Shown here one piece after another: positions 1-8,164 of a stretch of 64,000 bases of DNA. The translations under genes and the position numbers were made by a program. Position 1 is the first letter of the stretch. Every line of letters begins with the position of its first letter. The stretch lies in the NCBI RefSeq assembly GCF_047730165.1, contig NZ_CP159834.1, forward strand, positions 1,488,001 through 1,552,000, written 5' to 3'. Below the pieces are notes generated by a model, which did no database searches, had not been told where the DNA came from, and was given only the letters and a program-made list of their open reading frames with translations. This stretch comes from Patiriisocius sp047730165. Its GTDB lineage: Bacteria > Bacteroidota > Bacteroidia > Flavobacteriales > Flavobacteriaceae.

Positions 1-311
1 CCTGTTGATCCAGCAGGAATATACATTTTCCAAGCTAATGACCAAACACCTGCAGTTTTTAATCCTCCAATGTCTAAAATTGCATCTTGTCCACCACCAA
101 CATTGTCAATAAATACAGATTTAGTACCATCAAAAGCTTGATCTTCAGAAATGATTACGTTTTCGTTACCAGTATTCTCCCCAGACCAAGTAGTCCATCT
201 TGGAGTAAATAAAGGTCCCGTTGAGTACACTTCTAAATCATCTTCAAATTGTGCGTTTGCAGATAGGCCTAGTCCAAGAGCAAATACTGCTAATAAGTAA
301 ATTTTTTTCAT
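1..311 (-). CDS. Secreted protein, N-terminal part (cut by window edge)
   Basis: The first 103 codons of a minus-strand gene are present and the rest lies outside the window. The product starts with a clean Sec signal peptide (MKKIYLLAVFALG, then small residues ending SANA before QFEDD). The following stretch is beta-rich with Trp/Gly motifs (FTPRWTTWSG, FIDNVGGGQDAILD), like the jelly-roll or LamG-like domains at the N-terminus of many flavobacterial T9SS substrates. The T9SS link is an inference, because the C-terminus that would carry the sorting domain is missing. It is divergent from icmF across a gap of about 160 bp. I cannot assign a function. Confidence 0.75.
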   Translation of the reverse strand, partial: MKKIYLLAVFALGLGLSANAQFEDDLEVYSTGPLFTPRWTTWSGENTGNENVIISEDQAFDGTKSVFIDNVGGGQDAILDIGGLKTAGVWSLAWKMYIPAGST

Positions 312-444
312 AATATCTAATTTAAAAATTAAGTTTAATAATAACGCAATATACAAACAAAGGTGGCTTGCTTGCAAGTTTTTAACAAGAAATCAACATT
401 TTGAGGATTGGGCTTTTATTAACGACTATCATTCGTAAAATGTT

Positions 445-452
445 TAATTTTG
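445..452 (+). promoter_or_regulatory. Putative -7 promoter element of icmF
   Basis: TAATTTTG fits the Bacteroidota -7 consensus TAnnTTTG and lies 23 bp before the chosen icmF ATG at 476. No convincing -33 TTG was seen at the usual spacing, so support is moderate. It argues against the alternative in-frame TTG start at 401, which lies upstream of it. Confidence 0.4.
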
Positions 453-475
453 TTTTACTAAAAAAAAGCAGTTTT

Positions 476-3400
476 ATGCAACAAGCAACTCCATACATAC
501 CTAAGAATAAAGTAAGAATTGTAACCGCAGCGTCCTTATTTGATGGGCACGATGCAGCTATCAATATAATGCGCCGTATCATACAATCTACAGGTGTCGA
601 GGTAATTCATTTAGGGCACGACCGTAGTGTTGAGGAGGTTGTGAATACTGCGATACAAGAAGATGCCAATGCGATAGCAATGACATCCTATCAAGGAGGA
701 CACAATGAGTACTTTAAATACATGTATGATTTATTGAAGGAAAGAGGCGCCGAGCATATCAAGATTTTTGGTGGTGGTGGTGGTGTAATTCTACCTTCAG
801 AAATAAAAGAATTAATGGATTATGGAATTACAAGAATCTATTCTCCGGACGACGGAAGAGCGCTAGGGCTGCAAGGGATGATTAATGATTTAGTAAAAAC
901 TTCAGATTACCCTATTGGAGATTCACTAAATGGGGAGCTTAAGGAATTGGTAAATAAAAAGCCAGGTGCGATTGCTCGTATTATTTCCGCGGCAGAAAAT
1001 TTTCCTGAGATTGCTTCGGAAACATTAAAAGCCATAGCAAAAAAGAATGAAACATTAAAAACTCCTGTTCTTGGAATCACAGGGACTGGTGGTTCAGGAA
1101 AATCATCTTTGGTTGATGAACTAGTAAGACGTTTTTTAATAGATTTCCCTGAGAAAACCATTGGGCTTATTTCCGTAGATCCTTCAAAACGAAAAACGGG
1201 TGGCGCTTTATTAGGAGATAGAATAAGGATGAATGCGATTAATTCTCCTCGCGTGTATATGCGATCACTCGCAACGCGCCAATCAAATCTTGCGCTTTCA
1301 AAATATGTTGCACAAGCGATTGATGTAATTAAAGCAGCAGAGTATGACCTTATTATATTAGAAACTTCTGGAATAGGGCAGAGTGATACGGAAATTATTG
1401 AACATAGTGACGTGTCCTTATACGTAATGACTCCAGAATTTGGTGCGGCAACTCAGTTAGAAAAAATTGATATGCTTGATTTTGCAGATTTAGTAGCTAT
1501 CAACAAGTTTGACAAGCGTGGTTCTCTCGATGCCCTGCGCGATGTTAAAAAACAATATATGCGTAACCATCAATTATGGGAAACACATCAAGATGACTTA
1601 CCTGTTTACGGAACAATAGCTTCACAGTTTAACGATCCGGGAATGAACAAGCTCTACAGCGCAATTATGGCTGAGCTTGAGTCAAAAACAGAAACCGATT
1701 TAAAATCTACTTTCGAGATTACGGATGAGATGAGCGAAAAGATTTTCGTAATTCCACCGGCAAGAACAAGGTATCTTTCTGAAATTTCAGAAACGAACAG
1801 GGCTTACGATAAAACTGCAAGCGAGCAATCTGAGGTGGCTCAAAAACTCTACGGAATCTTTAAAACAATAGAGTCTGTTACAGGTACAGTTCCTGAGCTT
1901 GATAAATCTGGACTTAATGATGATGCTTTTAAAATTTCAGAAGAAAATAAGGACCTTGTTAAGTTACTTAATGCCGAGTTTGATCGCGTAAAATTAAACC
2001 TTGACCCTTATAATTGGGAAGTAATAGCTGGTTGGGATGAAAAAGTAAATAAGTATAAGAATCCTGTTTACACCTTTAAAGTACGTGACAAGGAAATCAA
2101 TATTGACACTTACACAGAGAGTTTATCACACAGCAAGATTCCTAAAGTTGCCTTGCCTAAATACCAAGCATGGGGAGATATATTACGATGGACTTTGCAA
2201 GAAAATGTTCCTGGGGAATTCCCTTATACTTCAGGATTGTATCCATTTAAAAGAACAGGGGAAGATCCTACAAGAATGTTTGCAGGAGAAGGCGGGCCAG
2301 AACGCACAAACAGGCGTTTTCACTATGTGAGTATGGGATTGCCAGCAAAGCGTTTATCAACGGCTTTTGATAGTGTAACACTCTACGGAAACGATCCTAA
2401 TCATCGCCCAGACATCTATGGAAAGATAGGGAATGCTGGGGTTTCAATTTGCTGTCTTGATGATGCAAAAAAATTATACAGTGGCTTTGATCTCAGTCAT
2501 CCTATGACCTCTGTGTCTATGACTATAAATGGGCCAGCGCCTATGTTATTAGGCTTTTTCATGAATGCCGCCATTGATCAAAATTGTGAGAAATATATTC
2601 GTGAAAATGAAATCGAAAATGAAATCGAAACCAAAATCACGGCTATTTATAAAGAGCGGGGTGTTGATAGACCTACCTATCAAGGTGAGTTGCCAGAAGG
2701 GAATGACGGTCTTGGGTTGATGCTTTTGGGCGTGACGGGAGATTTGGTTTTGTCAAAGGAGGTCTACTTTAAGATTAAGGCAGATACCTTAATGCAAGTG
2801 CGTGGAACCGTTCAGGCAGATATTTTAAAGGAAGATCAAGCACAGAACACCTGTATTTTTTCTACTGAATTTGCACTTCGCCTAATGGGTGATGTTCAGC
2901 AATATTTTATTGAAAAACAAGTGCGTAATTTCTACTCTGTTTCAATAAGTGGATACCATATCGCAGAAGCTGGAGCAAACCCAATTACACAATTAGCATT
3001 TACGCTTTCTAATGGTTTCACCTATGTCGAGTATTACTTAAGCCGTGGAATGGACATTAATAAGTTTGGACCTAATTTATCGTTCTTCTTTAGTAATGGT
3101 ATTGATCCAGAATATTCTGTGATAGGCCGTGTGGCACGTAAAATTTGGTCGAAGGCGATGAAGCATAAGTATAAAGCAAATTCTAGAGCACAGATGTTGA
3201 AGTATCACATCCAGACCTCGGGAAGATCTTTGCATGCACAGGAGATTGACTTTAATGATATACGTACCTCGCTTCAAGCGCTGTATGCCATCTATGATAA
3301 TTGTAATTCATTACACACAAATGCGTATGACGAGGCGATTACTACGCCTACGGAAGAAAGTGTGCGTCGCGCAATGGCAATCCAGTTGATTATTAATAAG

Positions 3401-3901
3401 GAGTTAGGGTTAGCTAAAAACGAAAACCCAATTCAAGGATCATTTATCATTGAAGAATTAACAGACCTTGTAGAAGAGGCTGTGTTGTTAGAATTTGACA
3501 GAATTACAGAAAGAGGGGGTGTTCTCGGTGCGATGGAGACTATGTACCAGCGCAGCAAGATTCAAGAAGAAAGTCTTTATTATGAGACGCTGAAACATAC
3601 GGGAGAATTTCCTATAATAGGTGTGAATACCTTCTTGAGTAGCAAAGGGTCTCCTACGGTACAGCCGGCAGAGGTTATACGAGCTACGGAAAAAGAGAAG
3701 ATGTTTCAAATAGAAACGCTTGATAATCTGCATAAGGCTTTTGGCGATAAGGCAAATGAGAGCATAAAAAAAGTACAGCAAGCAGCGATCAGTAATGAAA
3801 ATATGTTTGAGCAATTAATGGAAGCTACTAAGGTGTGTTCTTTAGGGCAAATCACAGCAAAACTTTTTGAAGTGGGAGGACAGTATAGACGAAATATGTA
3901 A
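476..3901 (+). CDS. icmF: Fused B12-dependent acyl-CoA mutase with G-protein chaperone (IcmF)
   Basis: A 1141-residue fusion. Order of parts: a cobalamin-binding Rossmann domain (DGHDAA at residues 23-28, His25 as lower B12 ligand), a MeaB-like GTPase domain with P-loop GTGGSGKS near residue 201, then the TIM-barrel mutase domain with FAGEGGPERTNRRFHY and SVSISGYHIAEAGA. This is the IcmF architecture, which interconverts isobutyryl-CoA and n-butyryl-CoA using adenosylcobalamin. By eye, the substrate-deciding pair is Tyr589 (GLYPFKR) and Gln790 (QNTCIF); classical isobutyryl-CoA mutases have Phe/Gln and methylmalonyl-CoA mutases Tyr/Arg, so the preferred substrate is open. The start at 476 is preferred over TTG 401 because MQQATPYIPKNK leads straight into the B12 domain and a promoter element sits between the two. 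It ends inside a palindromic terminator. Confidence 0.93.
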   Translation: MQQATPYIPKNKVRIVTAASLFDGHDAAINIMRRIIQSTGVEVIHLGHDRSVEEVVNTAIQEDANAIAMTSYQGGHNEYFKYMYDLLKERGAEHIKIFGGGGGVILPSEIKELMDYGITRIYSPDDGRALGLQGMINDLVKTSDYPIGDSLNGELKELVNKKPGAIARIISAAENFPEIASETLKAIAKKNETLKTPVLGITGTGGSGKSSLVDELVRRFLIDFPEKTIGLISVDPSKRKTGGALLGDRIRMNAINSPRVYMRSLATRQSNLALSKYVAQAIDVIKAAEYDLIILETSGIGQSDTEIIEHSDVSLYVMTPEFGAATQLEKIDMLDFADLVAINKFDKRGSLDALRDVKKQYMRNHQLWETHQDDLPVYGTIASQFNDPGMNKLYSAIMAELESKTETDLKSTFEITDEMSEKIFVIPPARTRYLSEISETNRAYDKTASEQSEVAQKLYGIFKTIESVTGTVPELDKSGLNDDAFKISEENKDLVKLLNAEFDRVKLNLDPYNWEVIAGWDEKVNKYKNPVYTFKVRDKEINIDTYTESLSHSKIPKVALPKYQAWGDILRWTLQENVPGEFPYTSGLYPFKRTGEDPTRMFAGEGGPERTNRRFHYVSMGLPAKRLSTAFDSVTLYGNDPNHRPDIYGKIGNAGVSICCLDDAKKLYSGFDLSHPMTSVSMTINGPAPMLLGFFMNAAIDQNCEKYIRENEIENEIETKITAIYKERGVDRPTYQGELPEGNDGLGLMLLGVTGDLVLSKEVYFKIKADTLMQVRGTVQADILKEDQAQNTCIFSTEFALRLMGDVQQYFIEKQVRNFYSVSISGYHIAEAGANPITQLAFTLSNGFTYVEYYLSRGMDINKFGPNLSFFFSNGIDPEYSVIGRVARKIWSKAMKHKYKANSRAQMLKYHIQTSGRSLHAQEIDFNDIRTSLQALYAIYDNCNSLHTNAYDEAITTPTEESVRRAMAIQLIINKELGLAKNENPIQGSFIIEELTDLVEEAVLLEFDRITERGGVLGAMETMYQRSKIQEESLYYETLKHTGEFPIIGVNTFLSSKGSPTVQPAEVIRATEKEKMFQIETLDNLHKAFGDKANESIKKVQQAAISNENMFEQLMEATKVCSLGQITAKLFEVGGQYRRNM

Positions 3902-3969
3902 AAGACATAGACCAAAAAAAAAGCTACTTGATTTTCAAGTAGCTTTTTTTTTGGTCTATGTCTTTTACA
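3897..3969. terminator. Perfect palindromic bidirectional terminator, 35-bp arms
   Basis: Positions 3897-3931 and 3935-3969 are exact reverse complements around a 3-nt TTT loop. The core GCTACTTGA stem is followed by nine Ts (and preceded by nine As), so it can terminate transcripts from both sides. Outside the A/T tracts the arms continue for 17 more base pairs (through GACATAGACC) and take in the TAA of icmF (3899-3901) and the TAA of the convergent gene (3965-3967). The pairing stops exactly one base beyond, at 3896/3970. Confidence 0.9.
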
Positions 3970-4408
3970 AAGTCAACAACCAATTGCGTTGTAGTTTCTT
4001 AAATTTTTTGAGTTCTATTCTTAGGACCTTGATAAACTCTTTACCATTAGAATTACAGCGTTCTAAACGATCGCAGTTTTTGTCTAATAAATTTGTGAGA
4101 TTACGCACAGAAGCTGCGTAACGATGTTTGTCTTCAGAGAAAACTTGGTGTTCTGCTTTTAGTATACCAGGAGCTAAAGAAACAGATTGTTGTACAATGT
4201 CTCCAGTGAAGTAGATATTTGAATCTTCTTTTCCGTGAATGCATAAGGCGTTTAGGTCATCCATCATGTAGTTTGATATATTGCGAGAAATCGCAAAAAT
4301 ATCTAAGGCTTTATTATACAGCGGAGAAGAAAAATTATATGGAATATTGGTATTCAAATTTTTAGGGCAATCCTTTTGTAGATATATCCCAAATTTAGTG
4401 AGAATCAC
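3965..4408 (-). CDS. Conserved-looking hypothetical protein, 147 aa
   Basis: I do not recognise this family. The product is mixed helical and soluble, without a signal peptide or membrane segment. The C-terminal half is lysine-rich and probably helical (NLTNLLDKNCDRLERC, then IELKKFKKLQRNW). The start is a GTG at 4408; the next internal Met pair comes only at residue 48, so GTG is the best choice. It converges on icmF, and its last two codons and stop lie inside the shared 73-bp palindrome. It is divergent from the Lrp-type regulator, with about 78 bp between the starts, so regulation by that neighbour is possible but not shown. Confidence 0.6.
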   Translation of the reverse strand: MILTKFGIYLQKDCPKNLNTNIPYNFSSPLYNKALDIFAISRNISNYMMDDLNALCIHGKEDSNIYFTGDIVQQSVSLAPGILKAEHQVFSEDKHRYAASVRNLTNLLDKNCDRLERCNSNGKEFIKVLRIELKKFKKLQRNWLLTL

Positions 4409-4486
4409 AGAAGAATATTTTTAAATAGTATAGTAAAGTTGTATTTTAGCTTTAGATATTAAAGATTATTTTAAAAATACTTTAAA

Positions 4487-4936
4487 ATGAATATAGACGT
4501 CATTAATTGGAGAATATTAAAGCATTTACAAGAGAATGCCAGGAGCACTAATACCTATATAGGGAGACAAGTGGGGATTACATCTCCTGCTGTAGCTGAG
4601 CGCATACGAAAAATGGAAGACGCGGGTTTTATTAGTGGGTACAAAGCAGAATTATCGCCGTTAAAACTAGGGTTTCAGTTTAAGGCAATTATAACCTTGC
4701 GCGCTTTTATGGGGAGGCTCAAGCCTTTTTTAGAAATAGTAAAAACTTATGATGAGGTTTTAAATTGTTACAGGATTACGGGAAATGAAAATATAGTAAT
4801 GGAAGTGGTGTTGGTAGATCAAAAACATCTCGAAAAATTTATTGATCAATTAATATCCTACGGAGAAACAAAAACGCAAATTGTACTCTCTGATGTAGTT
4901 GCCAATAATGTCATAAAAAGACCTATAAAAAGTTAA
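4487..4936 (+). CDS. Lrp/AsnC family transcriptional regulator
   Basis: 149 residues, the usual size for the family. The N-terminal winged HTH opens with NIDVINWRILKHLQENAR and carries the recognition-helix region TSPAVAERIRKMEDAGFI (residues about 31-48). The C-terminal half is the RAM/AsnC effector-binding domain, with the typical VLNCYRITGNENIVMEVV stretch. Family members bind amino acids or related metabolites and act as octamers or tetramers on local or global targets. A divergent uncharacterised gene lies about 78 bp upstream. The DJ-1 remnant downstream points the other way, so this gene is probably monocistronic. Confidence 0.9.
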   Translation: MNIDVINWRILKHLQENARSTNTYIGRQVGITSPAVAERIRKMEDAGFISGYKAELSPLKLGFQFKAIITLRAFMGRLKPFLEIVKTYDEVLNCYRITGNENIVMEVVLVDQKHLEKFIDQLISYGETKTQIVLSDVVANNVIKRPIKS

Positions 4937-5176
4937 AGTACAACATACCTGTGGTGTATCTCTAAATTATCAAACAGATACCTCTTGAAAACTATAATCA
5001 CAATTCTTAATTATTACTGATATTACCTTGGTACTATGAAATACGGGACTTGCCTCCCCTAGTGATACTGGAATTCGATTTGTTTATTTGTCTTGTCTCT
5101 AGAATCTGCATTATTACTTTCTTTTTTAGACGCGGTGCTAGTCTCTAAGCGTATGAAAAAAATTCGCGTTAAGGAG

Positions 5177-5196
5177 TCTCGCAAAGACTTGCGAGA
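5177..5196 (-). terminator. Hairpin downstream of the DJ-1/PfpI remnant
   Basis: TCTCGCAA (5177-5184) and TTGCGAGA (5189-5196) form an 8-bp stem with a 4-nt loop just past the stop of the minus-strand gene ending at 5205. On that strand seven Ts follow only after about 14 nt, so termination is plausible but not textbook. The remaining gap 4937-5176 holds no gene that I can support. Confidence 0.4.
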
Positions 5197-5204
5197 ATAA
5201 GTTA

Positions 5205-5639
5205 TTACTCAATAATACTATGTGGGACTTCTTCAAGGTTCCAGTCTATAACAAGGCCGTCCGCCAAGGATTGGGCTATTTTCTTGCCGTATAAACACTC
5301 GGTAAGATATAGCGCAGCTTCAAAACTTTTAGCTCCTCCAGCAGAAGTAATAAATAGCGCTTCTTTATCAACCTTAGGGATGAAGTCTAGCATCACAGTG
5401 TCTTCAAGATCTGAGTCTAGATGATGCTCTGCACTTGGCACAACTAATATGTCAATCGTTGGTAAGTTGTCGGTAACATAATCATAGTCTGGTAGAATTC
5501 GCATTCCTTCAAAAGTATGTGCCGCGTTTTCGGTGTTTGCTAAGGTAAATACATTCATTGCCTTTATGCTATCTCTAAAGATGGTGTGTTGAAAAATATC
5601 AAAAGGTGCTGTAAGTTCAGTGTTAAAAACGCCATCCAT
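5205..5639 (-). pseudogene. Decayed DJ-1/PfpI family (class I glutamine amidotransferase-like) gene
   Basis: The surviving 144 codons match the family's opening (LLIMDGVFNTELTAPFDIF), the middle strand ILVVPSAEHHL, and the C-terminal SAGGAKSFEAALYL helix. The family normally has about 180-200 residues in this fold, with a nucleophile-elbow Cys between the middle strand and the SAGG helix. Here EALFITS runs directly into AGGAKSFE, so about 60-65 residues including the Cys are missing, as if ITS repeats had recombined. The first beta strand also begins before the only ATG: in-frame codons upstream read YNAGLLI. The N-terminal export signal common in Bacteroidota homologues is absent. Both ends therefore argue for a broken, catalytically dead gene. 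It follows the MFS gene closely on the same strand. Confidence 0.6.
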
Positions 5640-5689
5640 AATAAGAAGACCTGCATTGTAGCACGTTTTATCTAGTTCTGAGAAGACTT

Positions 5690-6913
5690 TTAATGAGTAT
5701 CAAATTTAGTTGATTTTTTTAGCACATAGTATAACCATAGGGTCAATCCAGAAACGAAAATCATAAATGCGAACATAATATACCATGTTGTATCAAAGCC
5801 ATAAGTATTAGCTAGATTCATCCCGCCGTTATGGCCAACCATATGTGAGATTGAAAAGCTCATAGAAAACAAGGCCATATAGCTGCCTTTTCTACCGTTT
5901 GGTGCCATTTCTAAGGCAAGCGCACTTGCAAAAGGCGATGCGATCATCTCACCTATAGTCATGAGTACCATCCCTGCAACAAGAATCCAGATTCCTGAGG
6001 TAAGGTTTACCACAAGGAAGCTTACGCCTAGAAATGCGCCACCCCAAAAAACAGCCATCGTTTTAGATATATTAATTTTTTCTAACCAAGCTACTAGCGG
6101 CATTTCAAAAACAACAATGATCGCACCGTTTGTAAACATGAGCCATCCTATTAAGTCTGGTGTTAATAGATAATCTGCCTCCCAATAAAGTGGCATTACA
6201 CTAAAGTATTGGACAAACGTGATGCTGCTCAACACCATTATGACAAATAGTAATAGGTAATATGGATTTCTATAAGGGGAGCGCCCCTCAACAATATCTG
6301 GTGCTTTGACCGTGTCTTTAGAAACAGCTTTCGGTTTTAATAAAATAAATAAGCCAATCCCGGCTATCATACATGTCAAGCCGTCAATCCAGAACAACGA
6401 GCTGTAATTAATATGCGCAATGATAAGTCCACCTAGTAAAGGGCCTATTGAGAATCCCAGATTTATGGCTAATCTTAATAATGCAATACTTCTAGTTTTG
6501 TTTTCAGGCTTACTATAAACGTCAATCGCGACAAAAACGGCAGGGCGGTAAGAATCTGCAATAAAAATAAGAAGAAACATTCCTATGGCAGTCATTAAAT
6601 ACCCACTTATAAACTGAAATAATATAAAACCAATCCCGCCTAAAAATAGGCTTGCTACAATCACTTTATAAAACCCTATGGTGTCTGTGAGCCTTCCGCC
6701 AGAGAGTGTTCCTAAAAAGGAGCCTACCCCATAACAGGTCATAATAATTCCAACTTCTGGCAGGGTATACCCTTGATCATTTACAAGGTATAGGGATAAA
6801 AAAGGTAACACCATAGCGCCTGCACGGTTAATAAAAGTAACAAATGAAAGCAGCCAGATCTCCTTTGATAGCCCTTTAAAGTTACTGGTGTATGTGTTTA
6901 CTAATTTTTTCAT
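5690..6913 (-). CDS. MFS transporter, MDR/sugar-efflux type
   Basis: 407 residues with about 12 hydrophobic segments, the normal major facilitator length. The loop between segments 2 and 3 carries SGGRLTDTIGFYKVI, the GxxxD(R)xGR-like motif A of MFS proteins, and segment 5 has INLGFSIGPLLGG, close to the motif C of drug/H+ antiporters. This suggests a proton-driven exporter in the inner membrane, with the substrate unknown. The ATG at 6913 starts MKKLVNTYTSNFKGL, in line with homologues. The DJ-1 remnant begins about 50 bp after its stop on the same strand and may once have been cotranscribed. Confidence 0.88.
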   Translation of the reverse strand: MKKLVNTYTSNFKGLSKEIWLLSFVTFINRAGAMVLPFLSLYLVNDQGYTLPEVGIIMTCYGVGSFLGTLSGGRLTDTIGFYKVIVASLFLGGIGFILFQFISGYLMTAIGMFLLIFIADSYRPAVFVAIDVYSKPENKTRSIALLRLAINLGFSIGPLLGGLIIAHINYSSLFWIDGLTCMIAGIGLFILLKPKAVSKDTVKAPDIVEGRSPYRNPYYLLLFVIMVLSSITFVQYFSVMPLYWEADYLLTPDLIGWLMFTNGAIIVVFEMPLVAWLEKINISKTMAVFWGGAFLGVSFLVVNLTSGIWILVAGMVLMTIGEMIASPFASALALEMAPNGRKGSYMALFSMSFSISHMVGHNGGMNLANTYGFDTTWYIMFAFMIFVSGLTLWLYYVLKKSTKFDTH

Positions 6914-6951
6914 GTTTACTGCCCGAGCATTCGGGTATCATTTGAAAATAG

Positions 6952-6977
6952 AGCGTCCCGTTATGAAACGGGACGCT
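6952..6977. other. Strong hairpin upstream of the MFS gene
   Basis: AGCGTCCCGTT (6952-6962) pairs perfectly with AACGGGACGCT (6967-6977) around ATGA, an 11-bp GC-rich stem about 40 bp before the MFS start. No long T-tract follows on either strand, so it could be a 5' leader structure, an operator or the remnant of a terminator. A smaller CCCGA/TCGGG hairpin sits between it and the MFS start. Confidence 0.5.
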
Positions 6978-7190
6978 TTGTAATTGAATTATCTTATATG
7001 ATGATCACAATACCCAGAACGCCCCAAAATACTTGGTCTGTATGCGGTTTGTATACCTAGATATGGTAATGTTCTTGTTCAAAATGTGTTTTAAATCCAT
7101 CTCAAAACTACTATATTTCTCTGATTAACGGTTTCTTTTCTGTTTTTTTCTGAAAGGTTAATGAAGTATCTTTCGCTAAAATATGATATT

Positions 7191-7796
7191 ATGAGATTCC
7201 TTTTTGTCCTATGTTTTTGCTTCGGAAATATGTTGTTTGCTCAAACTCCTGCCGAGTTGATTATCGAAATAGAAGCCTATCGTGCAAAAGAAAACAAGAA
7301 ATTTGCGACTACCGAAACTACCATCTTAACAGAAAAAGATTTTGCAGATTTTGAACACCTAGATTTTTATCCTGTTGATTTAAAGTATCGAGTAGAAGCA
7401 AGATTTGTTAGAACTCCCAATGAGACACCTTTCTTAATGCCAACTACAACAGATAGGAAGCCAGAATATGTAAAATATGGGGAGGCACATTTTAGTGTTG
7501 ACGGTCATACCCTAAAGTTGAATTTATATAAAAACACTACTCCTTATGACGATCCAGAATTGAAGGACTATTTGTTTTTACCTTTTACAGATTGGACAAG
7601 TGGAGATGGTAGTTATGGCGGTGGCCGTTTTTTAGATGCATATATTCCGGAGGGAGATATTATACTTCTAGATTTTAATAAAGCGTATAATCCGTATTGC
7701 GCATACAACAGCGGTTATTCATGTCCTATTCCGCCAAAAGAAAATGACTTAGATGTAAGAATTGAAGCAGGCGTAAAAGATTATGCCGAGCATTAG
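7191..7796 (+). CDS. DUF1684 family exported protein
   Basis: 201 residues from the ATG at 7191; the in-frame ATG at 7161 would put ten extra residues before a normal signal peptide, so 7191 is preferred. After the signal peptide (MRFLFVLCFCFGNMLFA) come the DUF1684 hallmarks: YGEAHFSVDG, GGGRFLDAYIPEGD, and the C-terminal DFNKAYNPYCAYN followed by CPIPPKENDLDVRIEAG. The biochemical role of DUF1684 is unknown. The gene converges on crcB with a 4-bp overlap of the stop codons (7793-7796), leaving no room for a separate terminator. Confidence 0.88.
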   Translation: MRFLFVLCFCFGNMLFAQTPAELIIEIEAYRAKENKKFATTETTILTEKDFADFEHLDFYPVDLKYRVEARFVRTPNETPFLMPTTTDRKPEYVKYGEAHFSVDGHTLKLNLYKNTTPYDDPELKDYLFLPFTDWTSGDGSYGGGRFLDAYIPEGDIILLDFNKAYNPYCAYNSGYSCPIPPKENDLDVRIEAGVKDYAEH

Positions 7797-8164
7797 CATA
7801 TTTTGGCAATCCAGATTCCTGTAAAAACAGCTGCAAGTCCCAGCAAAATGCTGCCCAATGTATATATGATAAATGTCTGGTAATCTCCAGCCTTAAGGAA
7901 CATCACGTTTTCATAAGAAAAAGCAGAAAATGTAGTAAAACCTCCACAGATTCCTGTGGCAATAAAAAGCGCTGTGTTACTTGAAGGTGAATGGTGCTTA
8001 AGCGCAAACCCGAGAATAATCCCTATAATAAGACTCCCTATTATATTTACAATAAAAGTGCCATAAGGAAATCCTGGTGGTGCGCTGTTTAAAGTACGCG
8101 AAACGAGATACCGTAAAGCGCTACCTATTCCTCCTCCAAGAAAAACAAGAAGTAGTGATTTCAT
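7793..8164 (-). CDS. crcB: Fluoride exporter CrcB/Fluc
   Basis: 123 residues with four membrane segments, the standard size for Fluc fluoride channels, which work as antiparallel dimers in the inner membrane. Diagnostic stretches are GGGIGSALRYLVSR, FIVNIIGSLIIG and GICGGFTTFSAFSYE, the last carrying the TTFSTF-like Phe box. The gene starts immediately after the stop of the SRPBCC/GyrI-like gene (0 bp between them), so the two are surely cotranscribed. I saw no fluoride riboswitch in front of either gene. Confidence 0.95.
   Translation of the reverse strand: MKSLLLVFLGGGIGSALRYLVSRTLNSAPPGFPYGTFIVNIIGSLIIGIILGFALKHHSPSSNTALFIATGICGGFTTFSAFSYENVMFLKAGDYQTFIIYTLGSILLGLAAVFTGIWIAKIC

Noticed and set aside
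401..475. Upstream TTG start for icmF adding 25 residues.
   Set aside because: The segment contains a promoter-like element and does not resemble the IcmF N-terminus.
5150..5200. Short ORF MKKIRVKESRKDLRE in the Lrp/DJ-1 gap.
   Set aside because: It has only 15 codons and overlaps a hairpin, with no promoter.
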